A DNA stretch of 64,000 nt from Planctomonas psychrotolerans. Its GTDB lineage: Bacteria; Actinomycetota; Actinomycetes; Actinomycetales; Microbacteriaceae. Below the pieces are notes generated by a model. The model had not been told where the DNA came from and did no database searches. It saw only the letters and a program-made list of their open reading frames with translations. The position numbers and the translations under genes are program-made. Position 1 is the stretch's first letter. Each line of letters begins with the position of its first letter. The DNA is taken from the NCBI RefSeq assembly GCF_008642235.1, contig NZ_SJEV01000002.1, positions 248,001 to 312,000 on the forward strand, given 5' to 3'. This document shows, one piece after another, positions 48,376 to 57,876 of the stretch.

Positions 48376-49401
48376 CTAGGACTTCGCGCGGGTTCCGCTT
48401 GTGGCGGCCGCAGAACTCGCCGCTTCGTGGTGTTCGAGAGCGCTCGAGCCGTTCTCGAAATCCGAATCGGTGTACACGGATTCTACATCAGCGCGGGCGG
48501 GCGCCCACTCACGGCCGGGGACGTAGACGCTGATCTCCTTGCCGGGGTGGCGACGGGTCTGCACGATGAACAGCACCACGCCGATCACGATCGCGGCGAG
48601 GGCCGCCCACACGTTCGTGCGGATACCGAAGAAGATTTCGCTCGGGTCGATGCGGATCGACTCGAAGACGGAACGTCCGATGCCGTACCAGATGAGGTAG
48701 AGCGCAAAGGCCCGTCCCCAGCGCAGGCGGATCTTGCGCTCCAGCAGCAGGATCAGCGCCATGCCGGCGAGATTCCAGACGATCTCGTAGAGGAAGGTGG
48801 GGTGGAAGAGCGTGCCCTCGGGGAGCCCGGCGGGGAACGCGGGGTTCGTGGACTGAATCTCGAGGCCCCACGGCAGTGTGGTCGGGGTGCCGAACAGTTC
48901 GTTGTTGAAGTAGTTGCCGAGGCGGCCGATCGCCTGCGCGAGGAGCATCGCCGGCGCGAGGGCATCGGCGAACGACCAGAACCGGACGCCGGTCATGCGG
49001 CAGCCGATCCAGGCACCGACCGCTCCACCGAGGAGCGACCCGAAGATCGCGTTGCCGCCCTCCCAGATGTAGAAGACCCGCCACGGGTCGGCACCCTCGT
49101 AGAAGTAATCGGCCGGGTGGGTGAGCACGTGGTACGCCCGCGCACCGACGATCCCGAAGAACACGGCGAGAAGACCGATGTCCAGGACGACGCCCGGCTC
49201 TGCGCCACGGGCGGTCAGCCTGCGTCCGGTCAGAATCATGGCGGCGAAGATGCCGGCCAGGAGGGCGAGCGCGTAGGCGTGGATGACGAACGTGAGCGGC
49301 AGGTTGACGCCGAGGTCGGCGAGCCAGGCGGTCAGATCGAACCGGGTCTGTTCCGGATCGGGACTGGGGATGCTCAGGGGGAACTGCATCGACGGGCTCA
49401 C
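48376..49401 (-). CDS. lgt: Prolipoprotein diacylglyceryl transferase
   Basis: Lgt transfers diacylglycerol from phosphatidylglycerol to the lipobox cysteine of prolipoproteins at the membrane. The 341-residue protein has about seven membrane helices and the family signature GRLGNYFNNELFGTPT near residue 150, plus ARAYHVLTHPADY and EGGNAIFGSLLGG upstream. The usual HGGL motif seen in proteobacteria is not present in this form. A 60-residue charged, serine/alanine-rich tail follows the last helix. It lies 37 bases after trpA. Confidence 0.94.
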   Translation of the reverse strand: MSPSMQFPLSIPSPDPEQTRFDLTAWLADLGVNLPLTFVIHAYALALLAGIFAAMILTGRRLTARGAEPGVVLDIGLLAVFFGIVGARAYHVLTHPADYFYEGADPWRVFYIWEGGNAIFGSLLGGAVGAWIGCRMTGVRFWSFADALAPAMLLAQAIGRLGNYFNNELFGTPTTLPWGLEIQSTNPAFPAGLPEGTLFHPTFLYEIVWNLAGMALILLLERKIRLRWGRAFALYLIWYGIGRSVFESIRIDPSEIFFGIRTNVWAALAAIVIGVVLFIVQTRRHPGKEISVYVPGREWAPARADVESVYTDSDFENGSSALEHHEAASSAAATSGTRAKS

Positions 49402-49438
49402 TTTCGACAGCTGAAGCTCTGGGCCGGTGGCCCGGCGG

Positions 49439-50245
49439 CTAATTTACCTTAGTGCCCGCGGCGAGCGCCGCAGCGGTGCGCGCCACCTCGGGCACGCCGC
49501 CGTTCGCGAGCGCGGAAACCAGCGCAGAGCCGACGATCGCCCCGTCGGCGTAGCCCAAAATCTCGCGCACCTGCTCGGCGGTCGAGACACCGACTCCCAC
49601 GCAGGCGTGCTCGGCGCCCGCGGTGCGCAGTCGCTCGAGGAGACCCCGCGCGGCGGCGTCCACGTCGGCCCGTGCCCCGGTGATGCCCATGGTCGACACC
49701 GCGTAGACGAAACCGCGGCTGGCCGCGACGGCCTGCTCGAGTCGGGCGGGACTCGACGACGGTGCGGCGAGGAAGACGCGATCGAGACCGGCCCGGTCCG
49801 AGGCGGCGATCCAGTCGGCGGCCTCGTCCGGGATGAGGTCGGGGGTGATCAACCCGGCACCGCCGGCCGCGGAGAGGTCGTCGGCGAACCGGTCGACGCC
49901 GTACTGCACGACGGGATTCCAGTAGGTCATGACGAGCACCGGGGCGTCGACGCGAGCCGTGATCTGCCGCACCGCCTCGAAGCCGTCACGCAACCGGAAG
50001 CCCTCGGCAAGGGCGCGCTGGGTGGCGGCCTGGATGACCGGGCCGTCCATGACCGGGTCGGAGTAGGGCAGGCCGAGCTCGATCACGTCGACGCCGTTCT
50101 CCACGAGCGCCACCGCCGCGTCGATGCTCGTGGCGAGGTCGGGGAACCCGACCGGCAGGTAGCCGATCAGCGCGCCCGATCCCGCATCCTTCCGGGCCCG
50201 GATGGCAGCGCCGACGGTGCTCTCGTGCGTGCCGGCCGTGCTCAT
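49439..50245 (-). CDS. trpA: Tryptophan synthase alpha chain
   Basis: TrpA cleaves indole-3-glycerol phosphate to indole and glyceraldehyde 3-phosphate. The 268-residue protein has the active-site [17 protein letters not shown] segment near residue 55 and the phosphate-binding glycines in [11 protein letters not shown] and GAIVGSALV. It overlaps trpB by four bases (ATGA). Confidence 0.96.
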   Translation of the reverse strand: MSTAGTHESTVGAAIRARKDAGSGALIGYLPVGFPDLATSIDAAVALVENGVDVIELGLPYSDPVMDGPVIQAATQRALAEGFRLRDGFEAVRQITARVDAPVLVMTYWNPVVQYGVDRFADDLSAAGGAGLITPDLIPDEAADWIAASDRAGLDRVFLAAPSSSPARLEQAVAASRGFVYAVSTMGITGARADVDAAARGLLERLRTAGAEHACVGVGVSTAEQVREILGYADGAIVGSALVSALANGGVPEVARTAAALAAGTKVN

Positions 50246-51453
50246 ACCTGTTCGGCTTCCTGGTCGATGAGGTCGAAGTAGCGACCCGCGGTCTCCATGT
50301 CCTTGTCGCCCCGACCGCTGAGGTTCACGAGGATGATCGCGTCGGGCCCGAGCTCCTTGCCGAGCTCGAGCGCGCCGGCGAGGGCGTGCGACGATTCGAT
50401 GGCCGGAATGATGCCCTCGGTGCGGCTGAGGAGACGCAGGGCCGACATGGCTTCGGCGTCGGTGACGGGCCGGTACGAGGCCCTGCCGAGGTCGGCGAGC
50501 CAGGAGTGCTCCGGTCCGACGCCGGGGTAGTCGAGCCCGGCCGAGATGGAGTGCGACTCGACGGTCTGGCCGTCCTCGTCCTGCAGCAGGTAGCTGCGGG
50601 CGCCGTGCAGCACTCCGGGACGGCCCTTGGTGATGGTCGCCGCGTGCCGGAGCGTTTCCGCGCCGTCGCCCGCGGCCTCGAAGCCGTACAGGGCCACGTC
50701 GGCGTCGTCGAGGAACGCGTGGAAGATGCCGATCGCGTTGGATCCGCCGCCCACGCAGGCGACGACGGCGTCGGGCAGCCGGCCGGTGAGCGCGAGCACC
50801 TGTTCGCGCGCTTCCTCGCCGATGATCTTCTGCAGATCGCGCACCATCTCGGGGAAGGGGTGGGGACCGGCGACGGTGCCGAAGATGTAGTTGGTGGTCT
50901 CCACATTGGTGACCCAGTCGCGCATCGCGTCGTTGATGGCGTCCTTGAGGGTGCGGGAACCCGTCTTCACCGGGATCACCTCGGCGCCGAGCAGTCGCAT
51001 CCGCGCCACGTTGAGCGCCTGCCGCTCGGTGTCGACCTCGCCCATGTAGATCACGCAGTCCAGTCCGAACAGCGCGGCCGCGGTGGCGGTGGCGACGCCG
51101 TGCTGCCCTGCGCCGGTCTCGGCGATGACCCGCTGCTTGCCGATCCGCTTGGTGAGCAGGGCCTGGCCGAGCACGTTGTTGATCTTGTGCGAACCGGTGT
51201 GGTTAAGGTCCTCGCGCTTCAGCAGGATGCGTGCTCCTCCGGCGTGCCGGGCGAAGCGCTGCACCTCGGTGACGATCGACGGTCGACCGGTGTAGGTGGC
51301 GTGCAACGACAGCAACTCGGTCGCGTACGCGGGATCCTGCTTGGCGCTCTCCCACGCCTCGGACAGCTCGTCGAGCGCGGCGATCAGCGATTCGGGCACG
51401 AAACGGCCGCCGAAGGCGCCGAAGTAGGGGCCCGTCTGTTCTCTCAGTGCCAC
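50242..51453 (-). CDS. trpB: Tryptophan synthase beta chain
   Basis: TrpB joins indole to serine using pyridoxal phosphate. The 403-residue protein has the cofactor lysine in [15 protein letters not shown] near residue 92, the substrate loop [12 protein letters not shown] and the phosphate-binding [10 protein letters not shown] near residue 235. It begins with GTG, overlaps trpC by 10 bases and trpA by 4. Confidence 0.97.
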   Translation of the reverse strand: MALREQTGPYFGAFGGRFVPESLIAALDELSEAWESAKQDPAYATELLSLHATYTGRPSIVTEVQRFARHAGGARILLKREDLNHTGSHKINNVLGQALLTKRIGKQRVIAETGAGQHGVATATAAALFGLDCVIYMGEVDTERQALNVARMRLLGAEVIPVKTGSRTLKDAINDAMRDWVTNVETTNYIFGTVAGPHPFPEMVRDLQKIIGEEAREQVLALTGRLPDAVVACVGGGSNAIGIFHAFLDDADVALYGFEAAGDGAETLRHAATITKGRPGVLHGARSYLLQDEDGQTVESHSISAGLDYPGVGPEHSWLADLGRASYRPVTDAEAMSALRLLSRTEGIIPAIESSHALAGALELGKELGPDAIILVNLSGRGDKDMETAGRYFDLIDQEAEQV

Positions 51454-52226
51454 GGTTCCGTCTCCAGGAATGAGGTGAGGGTCGCGACGGGGTCCCCCGT
51501 CACGAGTGCTTCTCCGACGAGCACGACGTCCGCGCCGCTCCGCCGGTAATGCGCCACATCGGCCGCGGACTTCACGGCGGACTCGGCGACCCGGATGATG
51601 CCGCTCGGGATCGAGTCGGCGAGTCGGCCGAACAGGTCCGAGTCGAGCTCGAAGGTGGACAGGTCGCGGGCGTTGACCCCGATGAGCGCGGCACCCACGT
51701 CGAGCGCCCTGGACACTTCGTCGGCGCTATGCGTCTCGACGAGGGCGGTCATGCCCAGCTCGCGGGTCAGCTCGAAGAGCTCATGCAGCACGGTGTCGTC
51801 GAGCGCCGCGACGATGAGCAGCACGAGGTCCGCGCCGGCCGCCCGGGCCTCGAACACCTGGTACGGCTCGGCGAGGAAGTCCTTGCGCAGCACGGGAACG
51901 CGCACCGCATCCCGCACGGCGACGAGGTCGTCGAGGCTGCCGCCGAAACGGCGTCCCTCGGTCAGCACGCTGATCGCGCTGGCGCCGCCCGTCTCGTAGG
52001 ACACCGCGAGGGACGCGGGATCGGGGATGTCGGCCAGGGGTCCGCGGGACGGACTGGCCCGCTTGACCTCGGCGATGATCTTCACCCGGTCGGCGGGCGC
52101 GAGGGCGTGCAGGGCGTCGAGAGCCGGGGGCATCGCCAGTGCATCAGCCTCGACCGAGGACAGGGAACGGGTGAGTCGACGTTCCGACGCGTCGAGGACG
52201 GCGCCGGCTACCAGATCGTCGAGCAC
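51444..52226 (-). CDS. trpC: Indole-3-glycerol phosphate synthase
   Basis: TrpC closes the indole ring from carboxyphenylaminodeoxyribulose phosphate. The 260-residue protein has the catalytic lysine segment [15 protein letters not shown] near residue 53, [22 protein letters not shown] near residue 112 and [13 protein letters not shown]. Its GTG start directly follows the stop of the upstream small membrane protein. It is followed by trpB and trpA; trpE, trpD and trpF are not in the window. Confidence 0.96.
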   Translation of the reverse strand: MLDDLVAGAVLDASERRLTRSLSSVEADALAMPPALDALHALAPADRVKIIAEVKRASPSRGPLADIPDPASLAVSYETGGASAISVLTEGRRFGGSLDDLVAVRDAVRVPVLRKDFLAEPYQVFEARAAGADLVLLIVAALDDTVLHELFELTRELGMTALVETHSADEVSRALDVGAALIGVNARDLSTFELDSDLFGRLADSIPSGIIRVAESAVKSAADVAHYRRSGADVVLVGEALVTGDPVATLTSFLETEPWH

Positions 52227-52460
52227 CTAGTTGTGTGCCTTCGGCGTGTGGCGGTGGCCGCCGACGCCATAGCCCATGCGCTTCAGGACGAGACCGAGGA
52301 GCGCCCCGACGAGCACCAGTCCCGCACACGCCCAGACGAGCCATTCCACCTCGAACCAGAACGCGAGCGTGCCGATGGCGAAAGCGATCAACATGATCAC
52401 GACGGCGGCCCAGGCTGCGGGCGAACTTCCGTGGCCGGACTCTGCGGAATCTGCGCTCAT
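52227..52460 (-). CDS. HGxxPAAW-motif small membrane protein
   Basis: A 77-residue protein with the motif [11 protein letters not shown] at residues 10-20, which names the actinobacterial HGxxPAAW family, two membrane helices, and a histidine-rich end ([11 protein letters not shown]). Its function is unknown. It is regularly found immediately before trpC, usually after trpE and a Trp-associated membrane protein; here those two are missing and the next gene upstream is gudD on the other strand. Confidence 0.88.
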   Translation of the reverse strand: MSADSAESGHGSSPAAWAAVVIMLIAFAIGTLAFWFEVEWLVWACAGLVLVGALLGLVLKRMGYGVGGHRHTPKAHN

Positions 52461-52570
52461 GGTGCGGTGGTCTCCTCGATCTCTCTGTACCCCTTCAGCC
52501 TAGCCGAGGCGCACCCGCCCGCCCGCCGGTGCGCTCCCGCATCCGTTCCCCGCCCGGTGCCCCCCGCCCC

Positions 52571-52597
52571 ACCACCCTGGTCGAGACCGGGGGTGGT
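52571..52597. repeat. Interrupted inverted repeat upstream of gudD
   Basis: ACCACCC and GGGTGGT, with an inner GGTC/GACC pair, form a 27-base dyad about 75 bases before the gudD start in the divergent gap. It could be a regulator binding site or a leader hairpin. The rest of the 210-base gap shows nothing further. Confidence 0.4.
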
Positions 52598-52670
52598 AGC
52601 AAGCGGACCGTTATGCTGCTGCCACCGTGCTGTCCCAAACGGATGTGCGACCGAAACGAGGGGGTTTCCC

Positions 52671-54026
52671 GTGAACGCAGCCAGCCCAACGGTCGAAGCG
52701 GTGGAGGTCGTCCCGGTCGCCGGCCACGACAGCATGCTGCTGAACCTCAGCGGCGCGCACTCCCCGTTCTTCACCCGCAATGTGGTGATCGTGACCGACA
52801 GCAGCGGCAGCACCGGCCTCGGCGAGGTGCCGGGCGGGGAGTCGATCCGGTCCACCATCGAGGATGTCGGCGCCCTGTTCCTCGGCCGGCCGATCGCGGA
52901 GTTCCGCAGCCTGCTCCGCACCGCCACGGCACGGTACCGGGATCGGGACTCCGCCGGACGCGGACTGCAGACCTTCGACCTGCGCACCACCATCCACGCG
53001 ATCACCGCGCTGGAGTCCGCCCTCCTCGACCTGCTCGGCCAGCACCTCGGCGTGCCGGTGGCCGAGCTCCTCGGCGAGGGCCAGCAGCGCGACCGCGTGC
53101 AGCTGCTCGGCTACCTCTTCTATATCGGCGACGCGTCCCGCTGCCCCGACGTCCCCTATCCGGCTCCGGAGGACGGGGACGCCTGGGCGTCGCTGCGGCG
53201 ACGCGAGGCCGTGACCCCCGACGCGGTCGTCGCCCTCGCCGAGGCGGCGCGGGAGCGCTACGGGTTCCGGGACTTCAAGCTGAAGGGCGGGGTGTTCGAC
53301 GGCGCGGAGGAGATCGCTGCCGTGCGGGCGCTCACCGACCGCTTTCCCGACGCCCGCGTCACGATCGACCCGAACGGCAGCTGGTCGCTGGCCGAAGCGA
53401 TCGAACTGTGCGCGCCGCTCCGCGGGGTGCTCGCCTACGCGGAGGACCCGTGCGGGGCCGAGGGCACGTATTCCGGCCGGGAGACCATGGCCGAGTTCCG
53501 CCGCGCCACCGGCATTCCCACCGCGACGAACATGGTGGCCACCGACTGGCGCGAGCTGGCGCACGCCATCCGCTCCGATGCCGTGGACATTCCGCTCGCG
53601 GACCCGCACTTCTGGACGATGCAGGGTTCGGTGCGGGTCGCGCAGCTGTGCTCGGAGTTCGGCATGACGTGGGGCTCGCACTCGAACAACCACTTCGACA
53701 TCTCTCTCGCCATGATCACCCACGTGGGCGCAGCGGCGCCCGGGACGATCACCGCGCTCGATACGCACTGGATCTGGCAGGACGGCCAGGGGCTCACCAC
53801 CGAACCCGTGCCGATCGTCGACGGCTGCATCGAGGTGCCGAAGCGCCCCGGTCTCGGCATCGACCTCGACCGCGCCGCCCTCGACGCCGCCTCGGCGCTC
53901 TACGCCGAGCACGGACTCGGGCACCGGGACGACTCCGTCGGCATGCAGTACCTCCTCCCCGACTGGCGGTTCGATCCGAAGCGGCCGAGCATGGTGCGGC
54001 CGAGCCAGATGCAGTCGAGCGAGTAG
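52671..54026 (+). CDS. gudD: Glucarate dehydratase
   Basis: GudD dehydrates D-glucarate to 5-keto-4-deoxy-glucarate in the cytosol. The 451-residue enolase-superfamily protein keeps the E. coli active-site residues at an offset of two: Lys203/Lys205 in FKLKGG, Asp233 in TIDPNGSW, Asn287 in TATNM, Asp311, and the catalytic His337 in [12 protein letters not shown]. Metal ligand Glu258 is in YAEDP. That pattern separates it from galactarate and mandelate enzymes. The GTG at 52671 has GAGGGGG upstream; the frame continues upstream only as an artefact. No aldolase or sugar-acid permease gene adjoins it. Confidence 0.92.
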   Translation: MNAASPTVEAVEVVPVAGHDSMLLNLSGAHSPFFTRNVVIVTDSSGSTGLGEVPGGESIRSTIEDVGALFLGRPIAEFRSLLRTATARYRDRDSAGRGLQTFDLRTTIHAITALESALLDLLGQHLGVPVAELLGEGQQRDRVQLLGYLFYIGDASRCPDVPYPAPEDGDAWASLRRREAVTPDAVVALAEAARERYGFRDFKLKGGVFDGAEEIAAVRALTDRFPDARVTIDPNGSWSLAEAIELCAPLRGVLAYAEDPCGAEGTYSGRETMAEFRRATGIPTATNMVATDWRELAHAIRSDAVDIPLADPHFWTMQGSVRVAQLCSEFGMTWGSHSNNHFDISLAMITHVGAAAPGTITALDTHWIWQDGQGLTTEPVPIVDGCIEVPKRPGLGIDLDRAALDAASALYAEHGLGHRDDSVGMQYLLPDWRFDPKRPSMVRPSQMQSSE

Positions 54027-54123
54027 CGTCCGAGTGTGCGCCGCCGAGGCGGGCGCGACGCCGGCACCGAAGCCGGCACGGTCCTGAGGACCCGAGCAGA
54101 ACCGCACCGGAGGAGAACGCATA

Positions 54124-55092
54124 GTGGCGAAGTCGAGCAGCCCCGCCGTCGAGCTCGAGGTCGGCGGACGAACCGTGCGCGTCAGCAATCCCGACCGCGT
54201 CTACTTCCCCGCCCGCGGCGAGACCAAGCTCGATCTCGTGCAGTACTACCTCTCCGTGGGAGACGGGATCCTGAACGGGCTCCGCGAGCGGCCGTGCATG
54301 ATGCACCGGTTCCCCACCGGTGTCAGCGGCGAGAAGGTGCACCAGAAGCGGCTGCCCGCGGGTGCGCCGCCCTGGATAGAGACCGTGCGGGTCTTCTTCC
54401 CGCGATACGGCCGCACCGCCGACGAGCTCTGCGTCACCGAGCTCGCCCACGTGGCCTGGGCGGTGCAGATGTCGACGGTCGAGTTCCATCCCTGGAACAG
54501 CCGTCGCGCCGACACCGAGCGGCCGGACGAGTGGCGCATCGACCTCGACCCGATGCCGGAGTCCACCTTCGACCGCGTGCGTCGGGTCGCAGGCGTGGCG
54601 CACGAGGTGCTCGACGACCTCGGGGCGGTCGGCTGGCCCAAGACGTCGGGCGGATCGGGCCTCCACATCTACGTGCGCATCCGCCCCGAGCACGGATTCG
54701 ACGATGTGCGGCGGGCCGCTGCCGCGTTCGCCCGTGAGGTCGAGCGGCGCGTGCCGCAGGACGCGACGACGACCTGGTGGCGGCGCGAGCGGGATCCCGC
54801 GGCGGTGTTCGTCGACTACAACCAGAACGCCCGCGACCACACGCTCGCCGCCGCGTACTCGGTGCGGGGCAACCCGGAAGGCACGGTGTCCGCACCGATC
54901 ACCTGGGCCGAGGTGCAGGACGTCCATCCCGGCGACCTCACCATCGCCACCGTTCCGCACCGCTACGCCTCGATCGGCGATCTGCACGCCGGTATCGACG
55001 ACGCCGTGTTCGACATCGCCCCCCTGCTGGAGTGGGCGGACCGCGACGAGCGCGCCGGTGCCGCGGTGCCCGAACCCGAGGCAGACCGATGA
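54124..55092 (+). CDS. Stand-alone LigD-type DNA polymerase/primase domain
   Basis: The 322-residue protein matches the polymerase domain of the bacterial end-joining ligase LigD. The catalytic aspartates are Asp140 and Asp142 in RIDLDP and Asp231 in FVDYNQNARDHT; KTSGGSGLHIYV near residue 175 is the other signature. No ligase or nuclease domain is attached and no ku gene is in the window. The GTG at 54124 has GGAGG upstream. Its stop overlaps the sulfatase start by four bases. DNA repair is its likely role; its presence between sugar genes is odd. Confidence 0.9.
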   Translation: MAKSSSPAVELEVGGRTVRVSNPDRVYFPARGETKLDLVQYYLSVGDGILNGLRERPCMMHRFPTGVSGEKVHQKRLPAGAPPWIETVRVFFPRYGRTADELCVTELAHVAWAVQMSTVEFHPWNSRRADTERPDEWRIDLDPMPESTFDRVRRVAGVAHEVLDDLGAVGWPKTSGGSGLHIYVRIRPEHGFDDVRRAAAAFAREVERRVPQDATTTWWRRERDPAAVFVDYNQNARDHTLAAAYSVRGNPEGTVSAPITWAEVQDVHPGDLTIATVPHRYASIGDLHAGIDDAVFDIAPLLEWADRDERAGAAVPEPEADR

Positions 55093-56741
55093 CCGCCCGC
55101 CCGAACGTTCTCTGGATCTCCACCCACGACATCAGCCCGCACCTGGGCACGTATGCGGGAGTCTGGCCGGGAGCCGAGCAGGCCGTGACGCCCCACCTCG
55201 ACGCGCTCGCCGCGGACGGAGCCCGGTTCGACAACGCCTTCGCCGCCGCGCCCGTGTGCGCGCCGTCGAGATCCGCGATCATGACCGGGTGCTATCCGAC
55301 CGCGATCGGCACGATCCACATGCGCACGAAAGCGGTTCCGCCGCCGGAAGTGACCCTGTTCACCGAGTACCTCCGGGCCGCCGGTTACTACACGACCAAC
55401 AATTGGTTCACGGACTTCCAGGTGGACACCCCGCCCACGGCGTTCGACGACTGCAGCGAGACGGGCCACTGGCGGAACCGGCCCGATCCGGCAACGCCGT
55501 TCTTCGCCGCCTTCCACGGCATGGTGACGCACGAGTCGCAGATCTATCTCGACGACGATGCCTTCGCCCGGGTCACGTCGAACGTGACCGACGAGCAGCG
55601 GCACCACCCCGACGACGTCGAGCTTCCGCCCTACTATCCCGACACTCCGGTGTTCCGTCGGTCCTGGGCCCGCTACCTCGACCTCGTGACCGAGATGGAC
55701 GCCTGGGTGGGCGGACTGCTTTCCGAGCTCGACGACGATCGCCTTCGCGACGACACCATCGTGGTGTTCTGGAGCGATCACGGCCTCGGTATGCCGCGGG
55801 CCAAGCGGTGGGCGCACGAGGCGGGCCTCCGCGAGCCGCTCATCGTCCGCTGGCCGGAATCGATCGCGCCGGGGACGGTCCGCACCGAGATCGTGCAGCT
55901 GATGGACCTCGCCCCGACGATGCTCGCCGCGCTCGACCTGCCCGTGCCCGACCACATGCACGGCGCCCCGCTGTTCGACAGCCATGGCGAGTTCCGATCG
56001 CCGAACACCTATGCGTTCGGGGCGCGGGAACGCATGGACGAGCAGGAGGACTCCGTGCGCACGGTCCGGAACGGCCGCTACCGCTACATCCGCAACCTCC
56101 ACCCCGACCGGTCGGAGCTGCAGCATCACCAGTACGCCGACCACCTCGACACCTGGCGGGAGTTCCGGCGCCTCGCCTTCGAGGAGGCCGGGCAGCTCGC
56201 CCGCGGGCAGCACCCCGACCGACTGACCGACCTGCAGCGCACCATCGTCGCGCCCGCCAAGCCCGAAGAGGAGCTGTACGACATCGCGGCGGATCCGCAC
56301 GAGACCCGGAACCTCGCGGTCGACCCGGAGCACGCCGACGCACTGGAGGAGCTGCGCAGCGCCCTCGACACGTGGACCTCGCGCTACGGCGACCTCGGGT
56401 TACTGCCCGAACGGGAACTGCTCGACGCCTGGCGTCCCGGTGGCCGGCAACCGAGCACAGCCCTGCCGGAGGTGTCGATCGTCGACGGCCTGATTCACGC
56501 GGCCTGCAGCACGGAGGGGGCGTCGATCGGCTGGACTCGCGACCCACCCCGGCAGGTCACCGACGAAGCCGCGGAAGCCGTGTCGCCGATGGGATCGGTG
56601 ACCGGTGCCCCGGAGCCCGACGGCCGCCACTGGCACCTGTACGCCGAACCGTTCGAGGCGACGCCCGGCGAACGCATCTGGGTCGGCGCATGGCGAATGG
56701 GCTTCGCCCCCAGCGGAATAGTCGAGGCGCCGACGGCCTGA
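55089..56741 (+). CDS. Type I sulfatase (cysteine type)
   Basis: The 550-residue protein is a formylglycine-dependent sulfatase. The modification site is Cys57 in VCAPSRSAIMTG (C-x-P-S-R consensus); metal-binding residues are in STHDIS near residue 14 and in FWSDHGLG near residue 225. No signal peptide is visible, so it acts in the cytosol on imported or released sulfated compounds. The overall layout resembles N-sulfoglucosamine-type sulfatases, but the substrate is not certain. Residues from about 430 on form an extra C-terminal region. The ATG at 55089 overlaps the LigD-type gene. The enzyme that activates it is encoded convergently next door. Confidence 0.9.
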   Translation: MTARPNVLWISTHDISPHLGTYAGVWPGAEQAVTPHLDALAADGARFDNAFAAAPVCAPSRSAIMTGCYPTAIGTIHMRTKAVPPPEVTLFTEYLRAAGYYTTNNWFTDFQVDTPPTAFDDCSETGHWRNRPDPATPFFAAFHGMVTHESQIYLDDDAFARVTSNVTDEQRHHPDDVELPPYYPDTPVFRRSWARYLDLVTEMDAWVGGLLSELDDDRLRDDTIVVFWSDHGLGMPRAKRWAHEAGLREPLIVRWPESIAPGTVRTEIVQLMDLAPTMLAALDLPVPDHMHGAPLFDSHGEFRSPNTYAFGARERMDEQEDSVRTVRNGRYRYIRNLHPDRSELQHHQYADHLDTWREFRRLAFEEAGQLARGQHPDRLTDLQRTIVAPAKPEEELYDIAADPHETRNLAVDPEHADALEELRSALDTWTSRYGDLGLLPERELLDAWRPGGRQPSTALPEVSIVDGLIHAACSTEGASIGWTRDPPRQVTDEAAEAVSPMGSVTGAPEPDGRHWHLYAEPFEATPGERIWVGAWRMGFAPSGIVEAPTA

Positions 56742-56791
56742 CGGACTGCGAGCGACGACTCGCGGCGATCGTCCGTCGGCGGGCCATACCG

Positions 56792-56855
56792 CGACGTCGG
56801 GCCAGGACGACGTCGGGCCAGAGCGACGTCAGGCCAGAGCGACGTCAGGCCAGAG
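56792..56855. repeat. 16-bp tandem repeat, 4 units, over the FGE stop codon
   Basis: CGACGTCRGGCCAGAG is repeated four times without spacers at 56792, 56808, 56824 and 56840; the first unit differs at its last two bases. The last unit includes the FGE stop codon and its final codons, so each unit repeats the stop in the minus-strand frame. Confidence 0.9.
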
Positions 56856-57876
56856 CGACGGTGCGAAACCCGGCGTTGCCCATCGATGAGTCTGGTGTGT
56901 TCGAAGACCGGGCGGCGTTCCGGTAGCGATTGCAATAGGACGAGTGGCAGAGGTACGACCCGCCGCGGAGCACGCGGGCGGAACCGGCGCCGGGTCCGGT
57001 CGGGTTCCCCCGGGGTGACCGGGCGTAGTAGTCGGCGTCGAACCAGTCGGAGCACCACTCCCACACGTTGCCCACGGTCTGCCACAGCCCGAAGCCGTTC
57101 GGGGCGAACGACCGCACGGGAGCGGTCGTGGGGAATCCGTCCTCGGCGGTGTTCACGGCAGGGAAATGGCCCTGGAAGATGTTGACGCGCCAGTGTTCGC
57201 CGTTCATCAGCTCGTCACCCCAGGGGTACCGTGCTCCGGAGATGCCGCCGCGGGATGCGTACTCCCACTGCGCCTCCGTGGGCAATCGCCGACCCGCCCA
57301 CGCGCAGTAAGCCGTCGCGTCGTTCCAGCTGACGTGCACGACCGGGTGGTCCTCGTGGCCGTCGATCGTCGACTGCGGACCGCCCGGGTGCCGCCAGTCC
57401 GCCCCCCGCACGCCGAACCACCACGGCGCGCCGGATGCGCGGCCCATGATCGCAGCGGGGTCCGCGGCGACGGCGAGGTGGAACACGGCCGAGTACCCGA
57501 ACGACTCCGCCTCGCTGACGTAGCCGGTCTCGCTGACGAACGACGCCCAATCCGCGTTGGTCACGCTGGTGGCGTCGATCGAGAACGGGTCGAGAGCGAC
57601 GTCGTGCACCGGACCCTCGCCGTCGAGCGCGTTGCGGTCTCCGGTTGCATCGCCCATCGAGAAGACGCCGCCCGGAATGCGCACCTGCTCGACCCGGTGC
57701 GTCCCCGGCCGATCGGCCATCGACGGCGACCACACCTCGTCGCGTGCGCCGGGTGCGCGCGGGGGTGCGCAACAGGACGCGCCGACGGTCTGTACGTGCT
57801 CGACCGACCCGCCGTGGTTGTTCGGGGCGTTCGATCGCTCGGGCTCGGGCGGTCCGGTCCGTCGGTCATCCCTCAC
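56845..57876 (-). CDS. Formylglycine-generating enzyme (sulfatase-modifying factor)
   Basis: FGE oxidises the sulfatase active-site cysteine to formylglycine using copper and oxygen. The 343-residue protein has the family core from about residue 65 (IPGGVFSMGD), RLPTEAQWEYASRGG near residue 198, GNVWEWCSDWF near residue 270 and the catalytic cysteines Cys310 and Cys315 in GGSYLCHSSYCNRYR. An N-terminal extension has adjacent cysteines (GASCCAP, residues 35-36). The GTG at 57876 overlaps the upstream DUF202 stop (GTGA), which fixes the start. It is convergent with the sulfatase it most likely activates. Confidence 0.92.
   Translation of the reverse strand: MRDDRRTGPPEPERSNAPNNHGGSVEHVQTVGASCCAPPRAPGARDEVWSPSMADRPGTHRVEQVRIPGGVFSMGDATGDRNALDGEGPVHDVALDPFSIDATSVTNADWASFVSETGYVSEAESFGYSAVFHLAVAADPAAIMGRASGAPWWFGVRGADWRHPGGPQSTIDGHEDHPVVHVSWNDATAYCAWAGRRLPTEAQWEYASRGGISGARYPWGDELMNGEHWRVNIFQGHFPAVNTAEDGFPTTAPVRSFAPNGFGLWQTVGNVWEWCSDWFDADYYARSPRGNPTGPGAGSARVLRGGSYLCHSSYCNRYRNAARSSNTPDSSMGNAGFRTVALA

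Noticed and set aside
51549-52670. N-terminal extension of gudD into the trpC region
   Set aside because: The open frame upstream of 52671 is antisense to trpC and the HGxxPAAW gene and lacks similarity; GudD has normal length from 52671.
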